This document shows positions 8,658 to 16,137 of a stretch of 17,216 nt of DNA, piece after piece. Made by a program: the position numbers and the translations under genes. The notes below the pieces were generated by a model that did not search any database, was not told the origin of the DNA, and was given only the letters and a program-made list of their open reading frames with translations. This stretch comes from Pigoraptor vietnamica. Its lineage: Eukaryota > Opisthokonta > Filasterea. Every line of letters begins with the position of its first letter. Positions within the stretch are counted from its first letter, which is position 1. The stretch spans positions 1 to 17,216 of the forward strand of contig CALSCQ010001208.1 in the NCBI GenBank assembly GCA_943704525.1, written 5' to 3'.

Positions 8658-11183
8658 ATGGTGTGCGACCCGGGCCTTTCCGCGCCCTCTGTCGGCGTGC
8701 TGGACGTCGACTTGACCGACGTCGTCTCGAAGCCCGTGTCGGGCGAGGAAGTGGTGGCGCGCGTCGGCTACACTCTCAGCGACATTGCCTTTGTGCATCC
8801 CATTCCAGGCGCGCCCTACCTTGGTCAGTCGGCCGAGTCGCTCGCTGCGTCGGGCCACAGGAACCACGCGGGCGACGTGACGAAGATCAAGCCACTGCAG
8901 ACGGCCGCGGGCGCCGGCGGGGTCATCCACGGCGCGCTGAGCGCGGGAGCCGCGGCCGCCTCGTTCGTGCACTCGCACTCGCTGGTGCAGGTCATTCCGA
9001 GCCTTCACAGCATTGCGCGCGACCGCCTTCCCGGCGTGTTCCATGTTGCTGCGCGTTCCATCGACGAGTCGCTCGTGCTGCGGGCCGACCACACGGACGT
9101 CCTCGCCGCACGTTTCACCGGCGCCACCATCCTTGCCTCGGCCACGCCGCAGGAAGCGCACGACCTGGCGGTTGTCGCGCACATTGCAGCGTCGACGTTC
9201 AAGACGCCCGTCCTTCACTTCTTTGACGGAACGACCGTGCCTTCGTCGGACGCGTCTGGCGTCGACGTGCTCTCGACCGAGCGCCTCGCGTTCGCGGCCG
9301 AGGACGTGCGCAGGAACGGCCTCGCCGGTGCCGGCAGCGCAGCCAGCCGCATCGACGCGCTCTTTGAGGCGCTCGCATATACGTCGTTCAACGGCCGCCG
9401 GTATCGCGCGTTTGAGTACTACGGCCCCTCTGATGCCGAGACGGTCGTCGTCCTGCTTGGTGCGGAGCCCCCGGCCATCGACGCCGTGCTCGCGTCCGGT
9501 GTGACGAGCGTCGGCGTTGTGAATGTCCGCGTGTATCGCCCCTTCGACGCTGCCGCGTTCGTCTCGTCGCTGCCCGCGGGTGTGCGCCGTGTGGTCGTCG
9601 CCGATCGCACGACTGACGCATCCGGGGTGCGCGGTCCGCTATTTGTGGACGTCGGTGCGGCGCTGTTCACCGCGGGCCTTAGGGCAGCCGTGACACTCCA
9701 CGGCGCGCGCATTGCGCCCGGCGTGCGGGGTGCGGCGGCCGCGAGGGCGATTGTGGCGTACGTGACGGGCGGGAATGCCCGCGACCACTTTGAGGTCGGC
9801 ACGGGAAGCACCGTCGATGTGCTCGAGGCTGGCGATGCCGAGCTCGCCTTTGTCGAGATCCCTCTCTACCCCGCCATTGACGCCGCCGCTGCTGTCAAGC
9901 GTGAGGACGAGGCGGCTGCGCGCGCGCACGACGGGCATGAGCGTGCGGTGGTTCGTCGCCACTACGCCCTCTTCCCTCTACTGTTCCCGACGGCCTTTGA
10001 GGCGCGCGAGGCGACTCGGCCCGAGTTGGACGAGAAGACGTTCACGGTGACTGTGACGGAGAACCGGCGGCTGACGCCCGACACGTACGACCGGAATGTG
10101 TTTCACTTGGAGTTTGACACGACGGGGAGCAACTTGACGTACGAGATTGGGGATGCGCTCGGCGTGCACGGCCACAACGACCCTCAGGCCGTCGACGACT
10201 TCATCGACTATTACGGCCTCAACCCGGAGGACATTGTCGTGACGTCGCTCGGGAACGCGGCCACGCGCTCTCTTCGCACGGTGCGCCAGGTACTTCAGCA
10301 GGAAGTGGACCTCTTTGGACGCCCCACGAAGGCCTTTTACCAGTCGCTCGCGAAGTACGCCACAGTCGACGTCGAGAGGCAGCGCCTTGAGCGTATCGCT
10401 GGAGCGGACGGCGCCGCCGAGTTCAAGCGCCGCGTGGACGAGACGTCGACGTTTGCGGACGTGTTGCTGGAGTTCCGCTCTGCGCGTCCCCCGCTCGAGC
10501 ACCTCCTCTCGCTGATCCCCGAGATCAAGCCTCGCCACTACTCGATTGCGTCGTCGCAGCGCATGCACCCGAACAGCGTGCACCTCCTTGTCGTCCTCGT
10601 TGAGTGGGAGACGCCGAGCGGACGCAAGCGCACGGGCCAGTGCACGCGGTACCTTGCGTCGCTCGCGAAGGGTGCGGCGGTGACCGTGTCGATCAAGCCG
10701 TCGGTCATGAAGCTGCCTCCGCTCGATTCTCAGCCGGTCATCATGGCGGGCTTGGGCACGGGCATGGCACCCTTCCGCGCGTTTGTGCAGGAGCGCGCCG
10801 CCCGCCGCGCCGAGGGACACGCGGTGGGCCCCATGTCGCTCTATTTTGGGTCGCGGTCGCGTCACATGGAGTATCTCTACGGGGAGGAGCTCGAGGCCTA
10901 TCACCGCGACGGTCTGCTGACGAACCTTCGGCTTGCGTTCTCGCGCGACGGACCCGACAAGGTTTACATCCAACACAAGATTGCCGAGGACAAGGCCACC
11001 GTGAGCGAGTATTTGCTGAAGGGGGAGGGCCACTTCTACCTGTGCGGGCCCACGTGGCCGGCTGCGGACGTTCGCGACGCCATTGTTGGCGCGTTTGTGG
11101 ACGCTGGCGTGGATGAGAAGGCGGCGTCGGACGAGATTGAGCGGCTCAAGGAGGAGGGTCGCTACATTCTCGAGGTGTATTGA
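8658..11183 (+). CDS. MET10: Sulfite reductase (NADPH) alpha subunit, flavoprotein (Met10-like)
   Basis: The alpha subunit passes electrons from NADPH through FAD to the beta subunit, which reduces sulfite to sulfide. The gene is one uninterrupted exon of 841 codons with ATG in the context AAAATGG and stop TGA. Residues about 80-195 are a PFOR domain I-like region (VFHVAARSIDESLVLRADH, TDVLAARFTGATILAS). Residues 250-370 are PFOR domain II-like (VGVVNVRVYRPFD). Residues about 455-680 are the FAD-binding part of the cytochrome P450 reductase family, with RHYSIASS at 626-633 and GQCTRYL at 660-666. Residues about 690-841 bind NADPH, with AGLGTGMAPFRAF at 697-709, SRSRH at 732-736, FYLCGP at 793-798 and a terminal aromatic Y841. 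There is no flavodoxin domain, as expected when FMN sits on the beta subunit in the fungal-type enzyme. Length is somewhat below yeast Met10 (about 1035). The gene is divergent from SDR-chelatase and convergent with the methyltransferase. Confidence 0.93.
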   Translation: MVCDPGLSAPSVGVLDVDLTDVVSKPVSGEEVVARVGYTLSDIAFVHPIPGAPYLGQSAESLAASGHRNHAGDVTKIKPLQTAAGAGGVIHGALSAGAAAASFVHSHSLVQVIPSLHSIARDRLPGVFHVAARSIDESLVLRADHTDVLAARFTGATILASATPQEAHDLAVVAHIAASTFKTPVLHFFDGTTVPSSDASGVDVLSTERLAFAAEDVRRNGLAGAGSAASRIDALFEALAYTSFNGRRYRAFEYYGPSDAETVVVLLGAEPPAIDAVLASGVTSVGVVNVRVYRPFDAAAFVSSLPAGVRRVVVADRTTDASGVRGPLFVDVGAALFTAGLRAAVTLHGARIAPGVRGAAAARAIVAYVTGGNARDHFEVGTGSTVDVLEAGDAELAFVEIPLYPAIDAAAAVKREDEAAARAHDGHERAVVRRHYALFPLLFPTAFEAREATRPELDEKTFTVTVTENRRLTPDTYDRNVFHLEFDTTGSNLTYEIGDALGVHGHNDPQAVDDFIDYYGLNPEDIVVTSLGNAATRSLRTVRQVLQQEVDLFGRPTKAFYQSLAKYATVDVERQRLERIAGADGAAEFKRRVDETSTFADVLLEFRSARPPLEHLLSLIPEIKPRHYSIASSQRMHPNSVHLLVVLVEWETPSGRKRTGQCTRYLASLAKGAAVTVSIKPSVMKLPPLDSQPVIMAGLGTGMAPFRAFVQERAARRAEGHAVGPMSLYFGSRSRHMEYLYGEELEAYHRDGLLTNLRLAFSRDGPDKVYIQHKIAEDKATVSEYLLKGEGHFYLCGPTWPAADVRDAIVGAFVDAGVDEKAASDEIERLKEEGRYILEVY

Positions 11184-11511
11184 GCGCGACTCTCGTCTTC
11201 GCTATGAGTGTGCGTGCGTTGTGTGCGTGCTCGCGTGCGTTTTGCAGCAGTGTACAGGCGCGTGCCAGATAAAGATAACTCATTCGAGCTGCAATTTTCA
11301 TGCATTCGCTTTGCGTGTGTAGATAGCCTGATAACATGAACTGGCGCACGGCCCGCACACAACTCTCGCCCCACTGCGATTAATTGAATGCTCGCACCGA
11401 CAATGCTCGAGGAGTAATTCGATTAAGTTTCACCTAGAAAATGCGCACGCACACGCACGCACGCACGCACGCACAGCAGCCGCCCTGTACACAGCACGAG
11501 TGCGCCACTCG
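11184..11511. other. Convergent 3' spacer between the alpha subunit and methyltransferase genes
   Basis: This is a 328-base stretch between two stop codons facing each other. The left part is rich in GTGCGT/GCGT repeats, the middle is AT-richer (about 11260-11440), and the right part has an (ACGC)n run at 11443-11474. GATAAAGATAA at about 11267-11277 is a loose candidate for a polyadenylation element of the alpha gene. I see no gene. Confidence 0.6.
11443..11474. repeat. ACGC/CGCA short tandem repeat
   Basis: A run of CGCACGCA-type units lies just beyond the methyltransferase stop codon. Related ACGC/GCGT runs occur near 2323-2332, 11211-11245, 12962-12990 and 15161-15215, always outside coding sequence. 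Confidence 0.8.
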
Positions 11512-12540
11512 TCAATGCAACGCGTCAGAAGGCACAACAAGCTCCCTCAGCAGTGCGGCAATCGGCTGGGCAGACGCCACTCTCCTGTCCGCGCACTCGG
11601 CCGTGTAGGCGTCCGTCCGCGCCACGGGCGGCACTTCGTCCAAGGCAGTCACAACGTGGCCAATAATGAGCGTGGCCGGCGCACGCACAGACTCGCGCAC
11701 AACGGTGTCGGAAATGGAGGCGACGGTGCACGTGACCACGCGCTGGTCGGGGAACGTCGCCCTTTCCACGAGAGCAGCGGGGCAGTCGGCGGGATACCCA
11801 ATGCCCACGAGCTCGCGCGCGATCGTCTTCGAGTGTTCAACGGCCATGAGAAAAACGGTCGTCCGCTCCGGCGAGTAGGGCGGGATCTCGGGGATCGTGC
11901 CACCGCGACCACGGCCCGTCGTGATTAGGACTTGGTTCGCAACGCCGCGGTGTGTGAGAGGAATGCGCACGGACGACGGCGCTGCAAGTGCACTTGACAC
12001 ACCCGGCACGACGCGGGGCTCGAACCCATGACGCCGAAAGAAGATAATCTCCTCTCCCGCGCGGCCAAAGAGGAAGGGGTCGCCGTTCTTGAGACGGACG
12101 ACGTAGAGCCCCTGCTGCAGGCCATCGAGCACCCACGCATTCAACTCATCCTGACGAAGGAACGAGCCGTAAGTGACACTGTGCGGTGCGAAACACGGAA
12201 ACACATCACATGCGCAAGTTCACGCCGACACACACACGGGGGCACACACCTGCGCCTCGTCTGCACGGCCCGGCTGCTTGCCCGCAATACGGATGCGCCC
12301 CTTGACGAGCTTGAGAATGTCCTCGCTGACGAGGCGATCCGACACCACCAGATCGGCAGACTGGAGTGCGCGGTACGCGGCAATGGTGAGCAGCTCGGGG
12401 TCACCGGGGCCGGCACCGACAAGGTCGATGCGTCCTCGACGCTGCGGAGGGGGAACGTAGACAGTGTCTTGCGGCGAGCCGACGAGCAGCGTGTCGGCGG
12501 AGGCAGAGCCCTCGACTTGGATGCCGTCCGTGAACGTCAT
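11512..12540 (-). CDS. MET1: Uroporphyrinogen-III C-methyltransferase (SUMT, Met1/CobA-like)
   Basis: The enzyme uses SAM to methylate uroporphyrinogen III twice, giving precorrin-2, the first committed step to siroheme. Two exons, 12540-12250 (97 codons) and 12150-11512 (212 codons plus TGA), join in phase 0 to give 309 residues. The hallmark motifs are present in order: [12 protein letters not shown] at 41-52, SDRLVS at 67-72, QDELN formed exactly at the splice junction (matching the family's QxEIN), [30 protein letters not shown] and IPLTHR. Splicing across the junction restores the conserved motif, which is strong support for the intron. The first 35 residues are extra and low in conserved features. 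No CysG/Met8-type dehydrogenase-chelatase domain is attached, so later steps need other enzymes, presumably the SDR-chelatase at 5872-8117. It shares a divergent promoter with the reductase-sulfurylase fusion. Confidence 0.93.
12151..12249 (-). other. Phase-0 spliceosomal intron (99 bases) in the methyltransferase gene
   Basis: The donor is GCGCAG|GTGTGT and the acceptor is TTCGTCAG|GATGAG on the minus strand. The length is divisible by three, but an early TGA in the intron blocks read-through. Removal recreates the family motif QDELN. Confidence 0.9.
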
Positions 12541-12608
12541 TTTTGGGGCTGTGCGAAAGTTTTAGAGTGCAGAGAGAGTGAGGATGTATGTTGCTTTTGA
12601 ATGGACAG

Positions 12609-12614
12609 CACGTG
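12609..12614. promoter_or_regulatory. CACGTG E-box, distal
   Basis: A palindromic CACGTG flanked as GCACGTGG lies about 70 bases upstream of the methyltransferase ATG. It could serve a Cbf1-type factor. A chance match is possible. Confidence 0.35.
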
Positions 12615-12725
12615 GGTCTCGATGTGTATGAAGGGGAGGAATACGAAAAGTGGGTAGGTTCGTGTGACCCTGCGATTGCCCCCATTCCACTTCCGATTAC
12701 AGTATTGCAAAGTAATTGCCGTCCA

Positions 12726-12732
12726 CACGTGA
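12726..12732. promoter_or_regulatory. CACGTGA (reverse of TCACGTG) sulfur-gene type E-box
   Basis: TCACGTG on the minus strand is the extended Cbf1-Met4-Met28 site known from yeast sulfur genes. Here it directly abuts a TGGGGGCA copy. Function is inferred from the gene context. Confidence 0.45.
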
Positions 12733-12755
12733 TGGGGGCATGGGCCAACATACCG

Positions 12756-12765
12756 ATGACATCAT
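12756..12765. promoter_or_regulatory. Perfect palindrome ATGACATCAT, fits the CYS3 consensus ATGRYRYCAT
   Basis: Every position fits the ATGRYRYCAT consensus reported for the Neurospora sulfur regulator CYS3, a bZIP protein. The site lies between a siroheme gene and the sulfate-reduction fusion gene and overlaps the first base of a TGGGGGCA copy. In equal-base random sequence such a match is expected about once per 65,536 positions. Confidence 0.5.
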
Positions 12766-12820
12766 GGGGGCAAGTGGGGGCATCTGGACACTCGTGGCCC
12801 TAAATTGAGGGTGATTCCGA

Positions 12821-12869
12821 CCAATCGCAATTGTACCCTCTGGCGCGGTAGGTAACATACCGGACCAAT
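12821..12869 (+). promoter_or_regulatory. Two direct CCAAT boxes
   Basis: CGACCAATC at 12818-12826 and GGACCAATC at 12862-12870 are near-identical and lie 44 bases apart, pointing toward the plus-strand gene. The other divergent promoter (8118-8657) also has a CCAAT pair, so the two bidirectional promoters share this design. Confidence 0.5.
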
Positions 12870-13074
12870 CAGCGTGCGTAAAAATGGCGACGGTGCAGTT
12901 ATTACGCAAGATAATTGCGCAGACGCGCACAGCGGAGTCACGCACCGGCATACACAGCGCATACACACACGCACGCACACGCGCTTACACACAGAGTGAC
13001 AGCGCTCGTCTCGTGCCTGTGGGGACTGTCCCTGGCGGTTGCACAGTCACTCACGTAACCAGCGAAACTCCGCG

Positions 13075-13083
13075 CATAAAAGG
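13075..13083 (+). promoter_or_regulatory. TATA-like element CATAAAAGG
   Basis: This AT-rich element lies in a GC-rich setting about 70 bases before the ATG of the reductase-sulfurylase gene, a sensible distance for a core promoter with a leader of roughly 40 bases. Confidence 0.5.
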
Positions 13084-13148
13084 CGGCCGATCCCTCATCT
13101 CCAACGACACCCGACTTTCCCAAGTCGTACTATCTATCTACAGACAAG

Positions 13149-15137
13149 ATGCCTGCCTCAGCGGACCTCAGCGCCCCCGTGGCCCAAGTGCCCGTCATCA
13201 ACCTCAGCGAGAAGATCGCCAAGTTTAAGGCCGACGTGGACGCGCACCTGTCCAAGTTCGACCAAAGCCGCATCGTGCTCGTCTCGGCCTGGCTCGTCAG
13301 CGACAACGTCATCATCGACCTCTTCCGGAGGCACACAAACGTTTTCCCGACGGTCGTCGGCGTCGACACGCTGCACCTCTTCCCGGAGACGTTCGAGACG
13401 ATCAAGGCTGCGGAGGCCAAGTACAACTTCACGGCGAAGATCTACAAGCCCAAGGGCGCCGAGACGCTCGAGGACTTCAACCGCATCTTCGGTCGTCACG
13501 AGATTCTCACGCACGCCGACTTTGACAAGCACAGCAAGGTCGACCCCCTCATCCGCGCGTTCGAGGATCTGAAGAAGGAGGCCGCCATCACGGGTCGCCG
13601 CGCGGACCAGGGCAACGCGCGCGCTGAGCTCGCCGTGTGGGAGGAGGACAAGAAGACGTTCAACCCCCTCGCCGACTGGAGCTGGGACGAGGTTACGAGC
13701 TACGTCCTCCAGAACGACGTGCCGTACATCTCGCTGCACCGGCGCCTTCTCGTGTCGGACACGCCCGTCAAGGCCATTGACCGCGACACGTACAAGGGCT
13801 TCCGCGCCGTCGAGCTGAGCCTTCCCTACTTTGCCTACCCGGCCGAATTTATCCGGTCGCACGGCCCGAACGTCTACGTGTGGAAGTCGTTCGGCGACAC
13901 GCACACGAGCGTCGCCGTCGAGGTGCACGAGAGCGAGCGCGCGGGCCGCTTTGTCGGTCGCCAGCAGACGGAGTGCGGCATCCACACGCGCGTCACGGCG
14001 AAGGGCGCGCCCCACGGCGGCGTCCTCGTGGACCTCATCGTCGCGGAGGCCGAGTCGCCCGCGCACCTTGCCACGAAGACGCTCGAGCTCAACGAGCGCC
14101 AGGTGTGCGACTTTGAGCTGCTGTCGGTCGGCGGCTTCTCTCCGCTCACGGGCTTCATGAAGGAGACGGAATACAACTCTGTCGTCGAGGAGTACCGCCT
14201 GCCCGAGGGCCAGCTCTTCGGTCTGCCTGTCGTTCTCGACACGGACCGCGAGGACATTCAGGTCGGCGAGTACGTCCTCCTCCTCAGCAGCGCCTTTGGT
14301 GCGCGCGGCGTGCTCAAGGTCGAGTCGAAGTGGGTTCCCGACCGCCGTCGCGAGGCCCTCAAGTGCCACGGCACGGAGAGCGAGGAGCACCCGGCCAACG
14401 TCCACCTTTACACGGAGCGCAAGAAGTACAACGTCGGCGGTCGCGTGTGGGCGATTCAGCTGCCGAGCCGCGACTGGGTCACGTGCAAGACGCCGCGCCA
14501 GGTGCGGGCGGAGAAGACGCGCGAGAACATGGTCGCTTTCCAGTCGCGCAACCCCCTCCACAAGGCGCATGCGACGATGGTCATCAACGTCGCTCGCGAC
14601 TACAACGCCGACGTGCTCGTGCACCCCGTCATCGGGCCGACAAAGTTTGACGACATTCCCGCCAAGTGGCGCAAGCTGACGTACGACGTGCTGGCCAAGA
14701 AGATCCCGAACGTGCGGTTCGACTACCTTCCGTACAGCATGATGGTCGCCGGCCCGCGCGAGGCGCTGCAGCACGCGCTCATCCGCAAGAACTACGGGTG
14801 CACGCACATGATTGTGGGCCGCGACCACGCCGGATGCAAGGACGCCAAGGGCAAGGACTTCTATGGCCCGTACGACGCGCAGGATTTCATCAAGCCCCTG
14901 CAGAAGGAGCTCGGCCTCGATATTGTGCCGTTCAACGCGATGGTCTACGTGGACGAGCTCAAGGAGTACGTCGCGGAGGAGCTGGCGAAGGAGAAGGGCT
15001 ACAAGCCGCTCAACATTTCCGGCACGCAGTTTCGCAAGATGCTTCTCGGCGGCGACGACATTCCCGAGTGGTTTGCCTACCCGGAGGTTGTCGCCATTCT
15101 GCGCGAGTACGTGAGGTCCACAGAGGCCCTTGCCTAA
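13149..15137 (+). CDS. PAPS/APS reductase-ATP sulfurylase fusion
   Basis: One uninterrupted 662-codon exon, ATG in context AAGATGC, stop TAA. Residues about 40-285 are a PAPS-reductase-type domain: VSAWLVSD at 45-52, VDTLHLFPET at 72-81, KVDPLIRAF at 130-138, TGRRADQ at 148-154, SFGDTHT at 247-253 and the catalytic ECGIH with C276. C276 is the only cysteine in this half, so there is no 4Fe-4S cluster. Residues 201-247 look like an insertion relative to E. coli CysH. Residues about 290-662 are ATP sulfurylase: PUA-like start, FSPLTGFM at 330-337, nucleotide motif QSRNPLHKAH at 465-474, GRDHAGCKD at 557-565, ISGTQFRKML at 623-632. It has neither an APS kinase nor a thioredoxin domain. The sulfurylase makes APS from sulfate and ATP; the reductase makes sulfite from PAPS or, if it resembles the cluster-free moss APR-B, from APS directly. 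A fusion of this order would be most efficient with APS as substrate (inference). No targeting peptide is obvious. Confidence 0.93.
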   Translation: MPASADLSAPVAQVPVINLSEKIAKFKADVDAHLSKFDQSRIVLVSAWLVSDNVIIDLFRRHTNVFPTVVGVDTLHLFPETFETIKAAEAKYNFTAKIYKPKGAETLEDFNRIFGRHEILTHADFDKHSKVDPLIRAFEDLKKEAAITGRRADQGNARAELAVWEEDKKTFNPLADWSWDEVTSYVLQNDVPYISLHRRLLVSDTPVKAIDRDTYKGFRAVELSLPYFAYPAEFIRSHGPNVYVWKSFGDTHTSVAVEVHESERAGRFVGRQQTECGIHTRVTAKGAPHGGVLVDLIVAEAESPAHLATKTLELNERQVCDFELLSVGGFSPLTGFMKETEYNSVVEEYRLPEGQLFGLPVVLDTDREDIQVGEYVLLLSSAFGARGVLKVESKWVPDRRREALKCHGTESEEHPANVHLYTERKKYNVGGRVWAIQLPSRDWVTCKTPRQVRAEKTRENMVAFQSRNPLHKAHATMVINVARDYNADVLVHPVIGPTKFDDIPAKWRKLTYDVLAKKIPNVRFDYLPYSMMVAGPREALQHALIRKNYGCTHMIVGRDHAGCKDAKGKDFYGPYDAQDFIKPLQKELGLDIVPFNAMVYVDELKEYVAEELAKEKGYKPLNISGTQFRKMLLGGDDIPEWFAYPEVVAILREYVRSTEALA

Positions 15138-15160
15138 ATGATTCGCGCTGAGAGCCGTGC

Positions 15161-15178
15161 GTTGCGTTGCGTTGCGTG
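15161..15178. repeat. GTTGC pentanucleotide repeat
   Basis: Three and a half GTTGC units lie just after the stop of the fusion gene, followed by looser GCGT and TGCGT units up to about 15215. It is a probable simple repeat in the 3' untranslated region. Confidence 0.8.
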
Positions 15179-15246
15179 CGCGTGCGTTTGCGTGCTGCGT
15201 TGCGTCGCGCGTTGCCTTTCGCGCTGAACACTCATGAACTATAAAA

Positions 15247-15263
15247 CATACTTTGAAAGTATG
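15247..15263. terminator. Perfect hairpin near the 3' end of the fusion gene
   Basis: CATACTTT-G-AAAGTATG has eight-base arms around a single central base and directly follows ACTATAAAA. It lies 110 bases after the stop codon. As eukaryotic 3' ends are not normally hairpin-driven, a role in processing or stability is only a suggestion. Confidence 0.3.
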
Positions 15264-15734
15264 CAAGATTCCCCGTGCACGCACACAAAGTTTAAGGCAC
15301 CTTTGCCACCTTCATTGTCCTTTTAATCCACATGGCCCCACGTCGGTCGATTTGTTCATTGCTCGGGCTTGGCGCCCCACGCAACTGAAGCAGCACTAAC
15401 ATAGCACCGTCAGCTGCCATGCAGTCGGAGATGACGGCAGAACTGACCGATTGCCGACGAACCGCATGCACCAGCGGACTGATATCAGAGCGATGTTTCG
15501 GACGTGCTGTGACTTTTGTCTCGACCAGCGTACTCAGTGCGCACAAACTGAGGACTTAGTAAGATCGTAGCGTCCCAATGTACACGGCAAAGTAAACTGG
15601 CTGTGCCCGGCGGCAGGGCCAGGCTGCCGCGGCCCCGTGATGACGCCGACCGGCGGCTGGAGAGCCGCACGGCGGCCGGCTCGGTGCGGCCGTCGGCCGG
15701 CAGCCGGCCGGGTGGACGACCATATGGACAACAC

Positions 15735-15782
15735 ACCGGCTCAGCCGGTAACACGCACGGCTTAGTCGGCTGAGTGGCCGGT
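15735..15782. repeat. Nested GC-rich inverted repeats
   Basis: ACCGGCT-C-AGCCGGT (15735-15749) is a perfect short palindrome. Its left arm extended (ACCGGC-TCAGCC) can instead pair with GGCTGAG-TG-GCCGGT at 15768-15782, so two competing folds are possible. The preceding 80 bases are dense in GCCGG. Confidence 0.5.
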
Positions 15783-16065
15783 CACAACGTAGGCACTCGT
15801 GCTCACGGCACTTCTCTCCACACTGTAAGCACCGAGCGCCGCTCTCATTTTGGGCCGAAGACGCTGTTGAGCCATATGTGCCGAGACACGACACTCGCCC
15901 CCCGGCACAGTTCCGTCCGGCTCCGACTCCCGGCGGTGCACGGCTGATTTCCCACGGCGCAAATGTTAAACGAGTCCAAAAAAGGAAGTTTGAGATTGTG
16001 AACCCTTTGCCCCGCGTCAGGTCTAAACCAGTTCCCACACACTGAAAGGTGCATCCGTCCTCGCT

Positions 16066-16079
16066 CCCCCCCCCCCCCC
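16066..16079. repeat. C14 homopolymer followed by AG
   Basis: Fourteen C residues are followed by AG. This could be a pyrimidine tract with a 3' splice site upstream of the candidate LRR gene, or simple slippage. The exact length is error-prone. Confidence 0.7.
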
Positions 16080-16137
16080 AGTCACACCCCTGCTGGCGAC
16101 TGCCGACTCAGCGGCGACTGACCAATTCAGAGTGAGA

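Larger units (their letters stand above)
12677..12782. promoter_or_regulatory. Four copies of TGGGGGCA (one inverted)
   Basis: The octamer is found at 12677-12684 (as TGCCCCCA), 12733-12740, 12765-12772 and 12775-12782. Copies one to three share an A before the T, giving ATGGGGGCA. I did not see the octamer in the other intergenic regions of the window. The G5 core resembles zinc-finger sites, but the binding factor is unknown. Confidence 0.55.
12541..13148. promoter_or_regulatory. Motif-dense divergent promoter of the methyltransferase and reductase-sulfurylase genes
   Basis: This 608-base region lies between divergent ATGs. In order it holds CACGTG (12609-12614), an inverted TGGGGGCA (12677-12684), CACGTGA (12726-12732), three direct TGGGGGCA copies (12733, 12765, 12775), the palindrome ATGACATCAT (12756-12765), two CCAAT boxes (12821, 12865), an AC/ACGC-rich run (12962-12990) and CATAAAAGG (13075-13083). 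The density and the known roles of CACGTG and bZIP sites in fungal sulfur genes suggest sulfur-responsive co-regulation. No gene is seen here. Confidence 0.65.
15138..16137. other. About 1 kb without a supportable gene
   Basis: The first 100 bases are GCGTT/GTGCGT-rich, followed by an AT-richer patch with a hairpin (15247-15263) that may mark the 3' end of the fusion gene. The region about 15600-15785 is very GC-rich with many GCCGG units and inverted repeats. A C14 run occurs at 16066-16079. Open frames here start only at GTG or TTG, overlap each other and match no family I recognise. Confidence 0.6.

Noticed and set aside
9978-11033. A 351-codon open frame antisense to sulfite reductase alpha
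   Set aside because: It is a codon-bias shadow. It has low-complexity arginine-rich translation and no motif, while the sense strand encodes clear FAD and NADPH motifs.
13158-15284. A 708-codon open frame antisense to the reductase-sulfurylase gene
   Set aside because: It is the mirror of a GC3-rich coding region, starts at a non-ATG codon, and is arginine/leucine/valine-rich without recognisable domains. The plus strand has full-length family motifs.
15292-15546. 84-codon minus-strand frame after the fusion gene
   Set aside because: It starts only with TTG, lacks recognisable motifs and has no splice or promoter support.
15556-16038. Minus-strand frame with a CLQCGEKC-REHECLRC zinc-ribbon-like pattern
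   Set aside because: There is no ATG start, it overlaps the GC-rich palindromic block, and no family is recognised around the cysteines. It may be chance or a decayed element.
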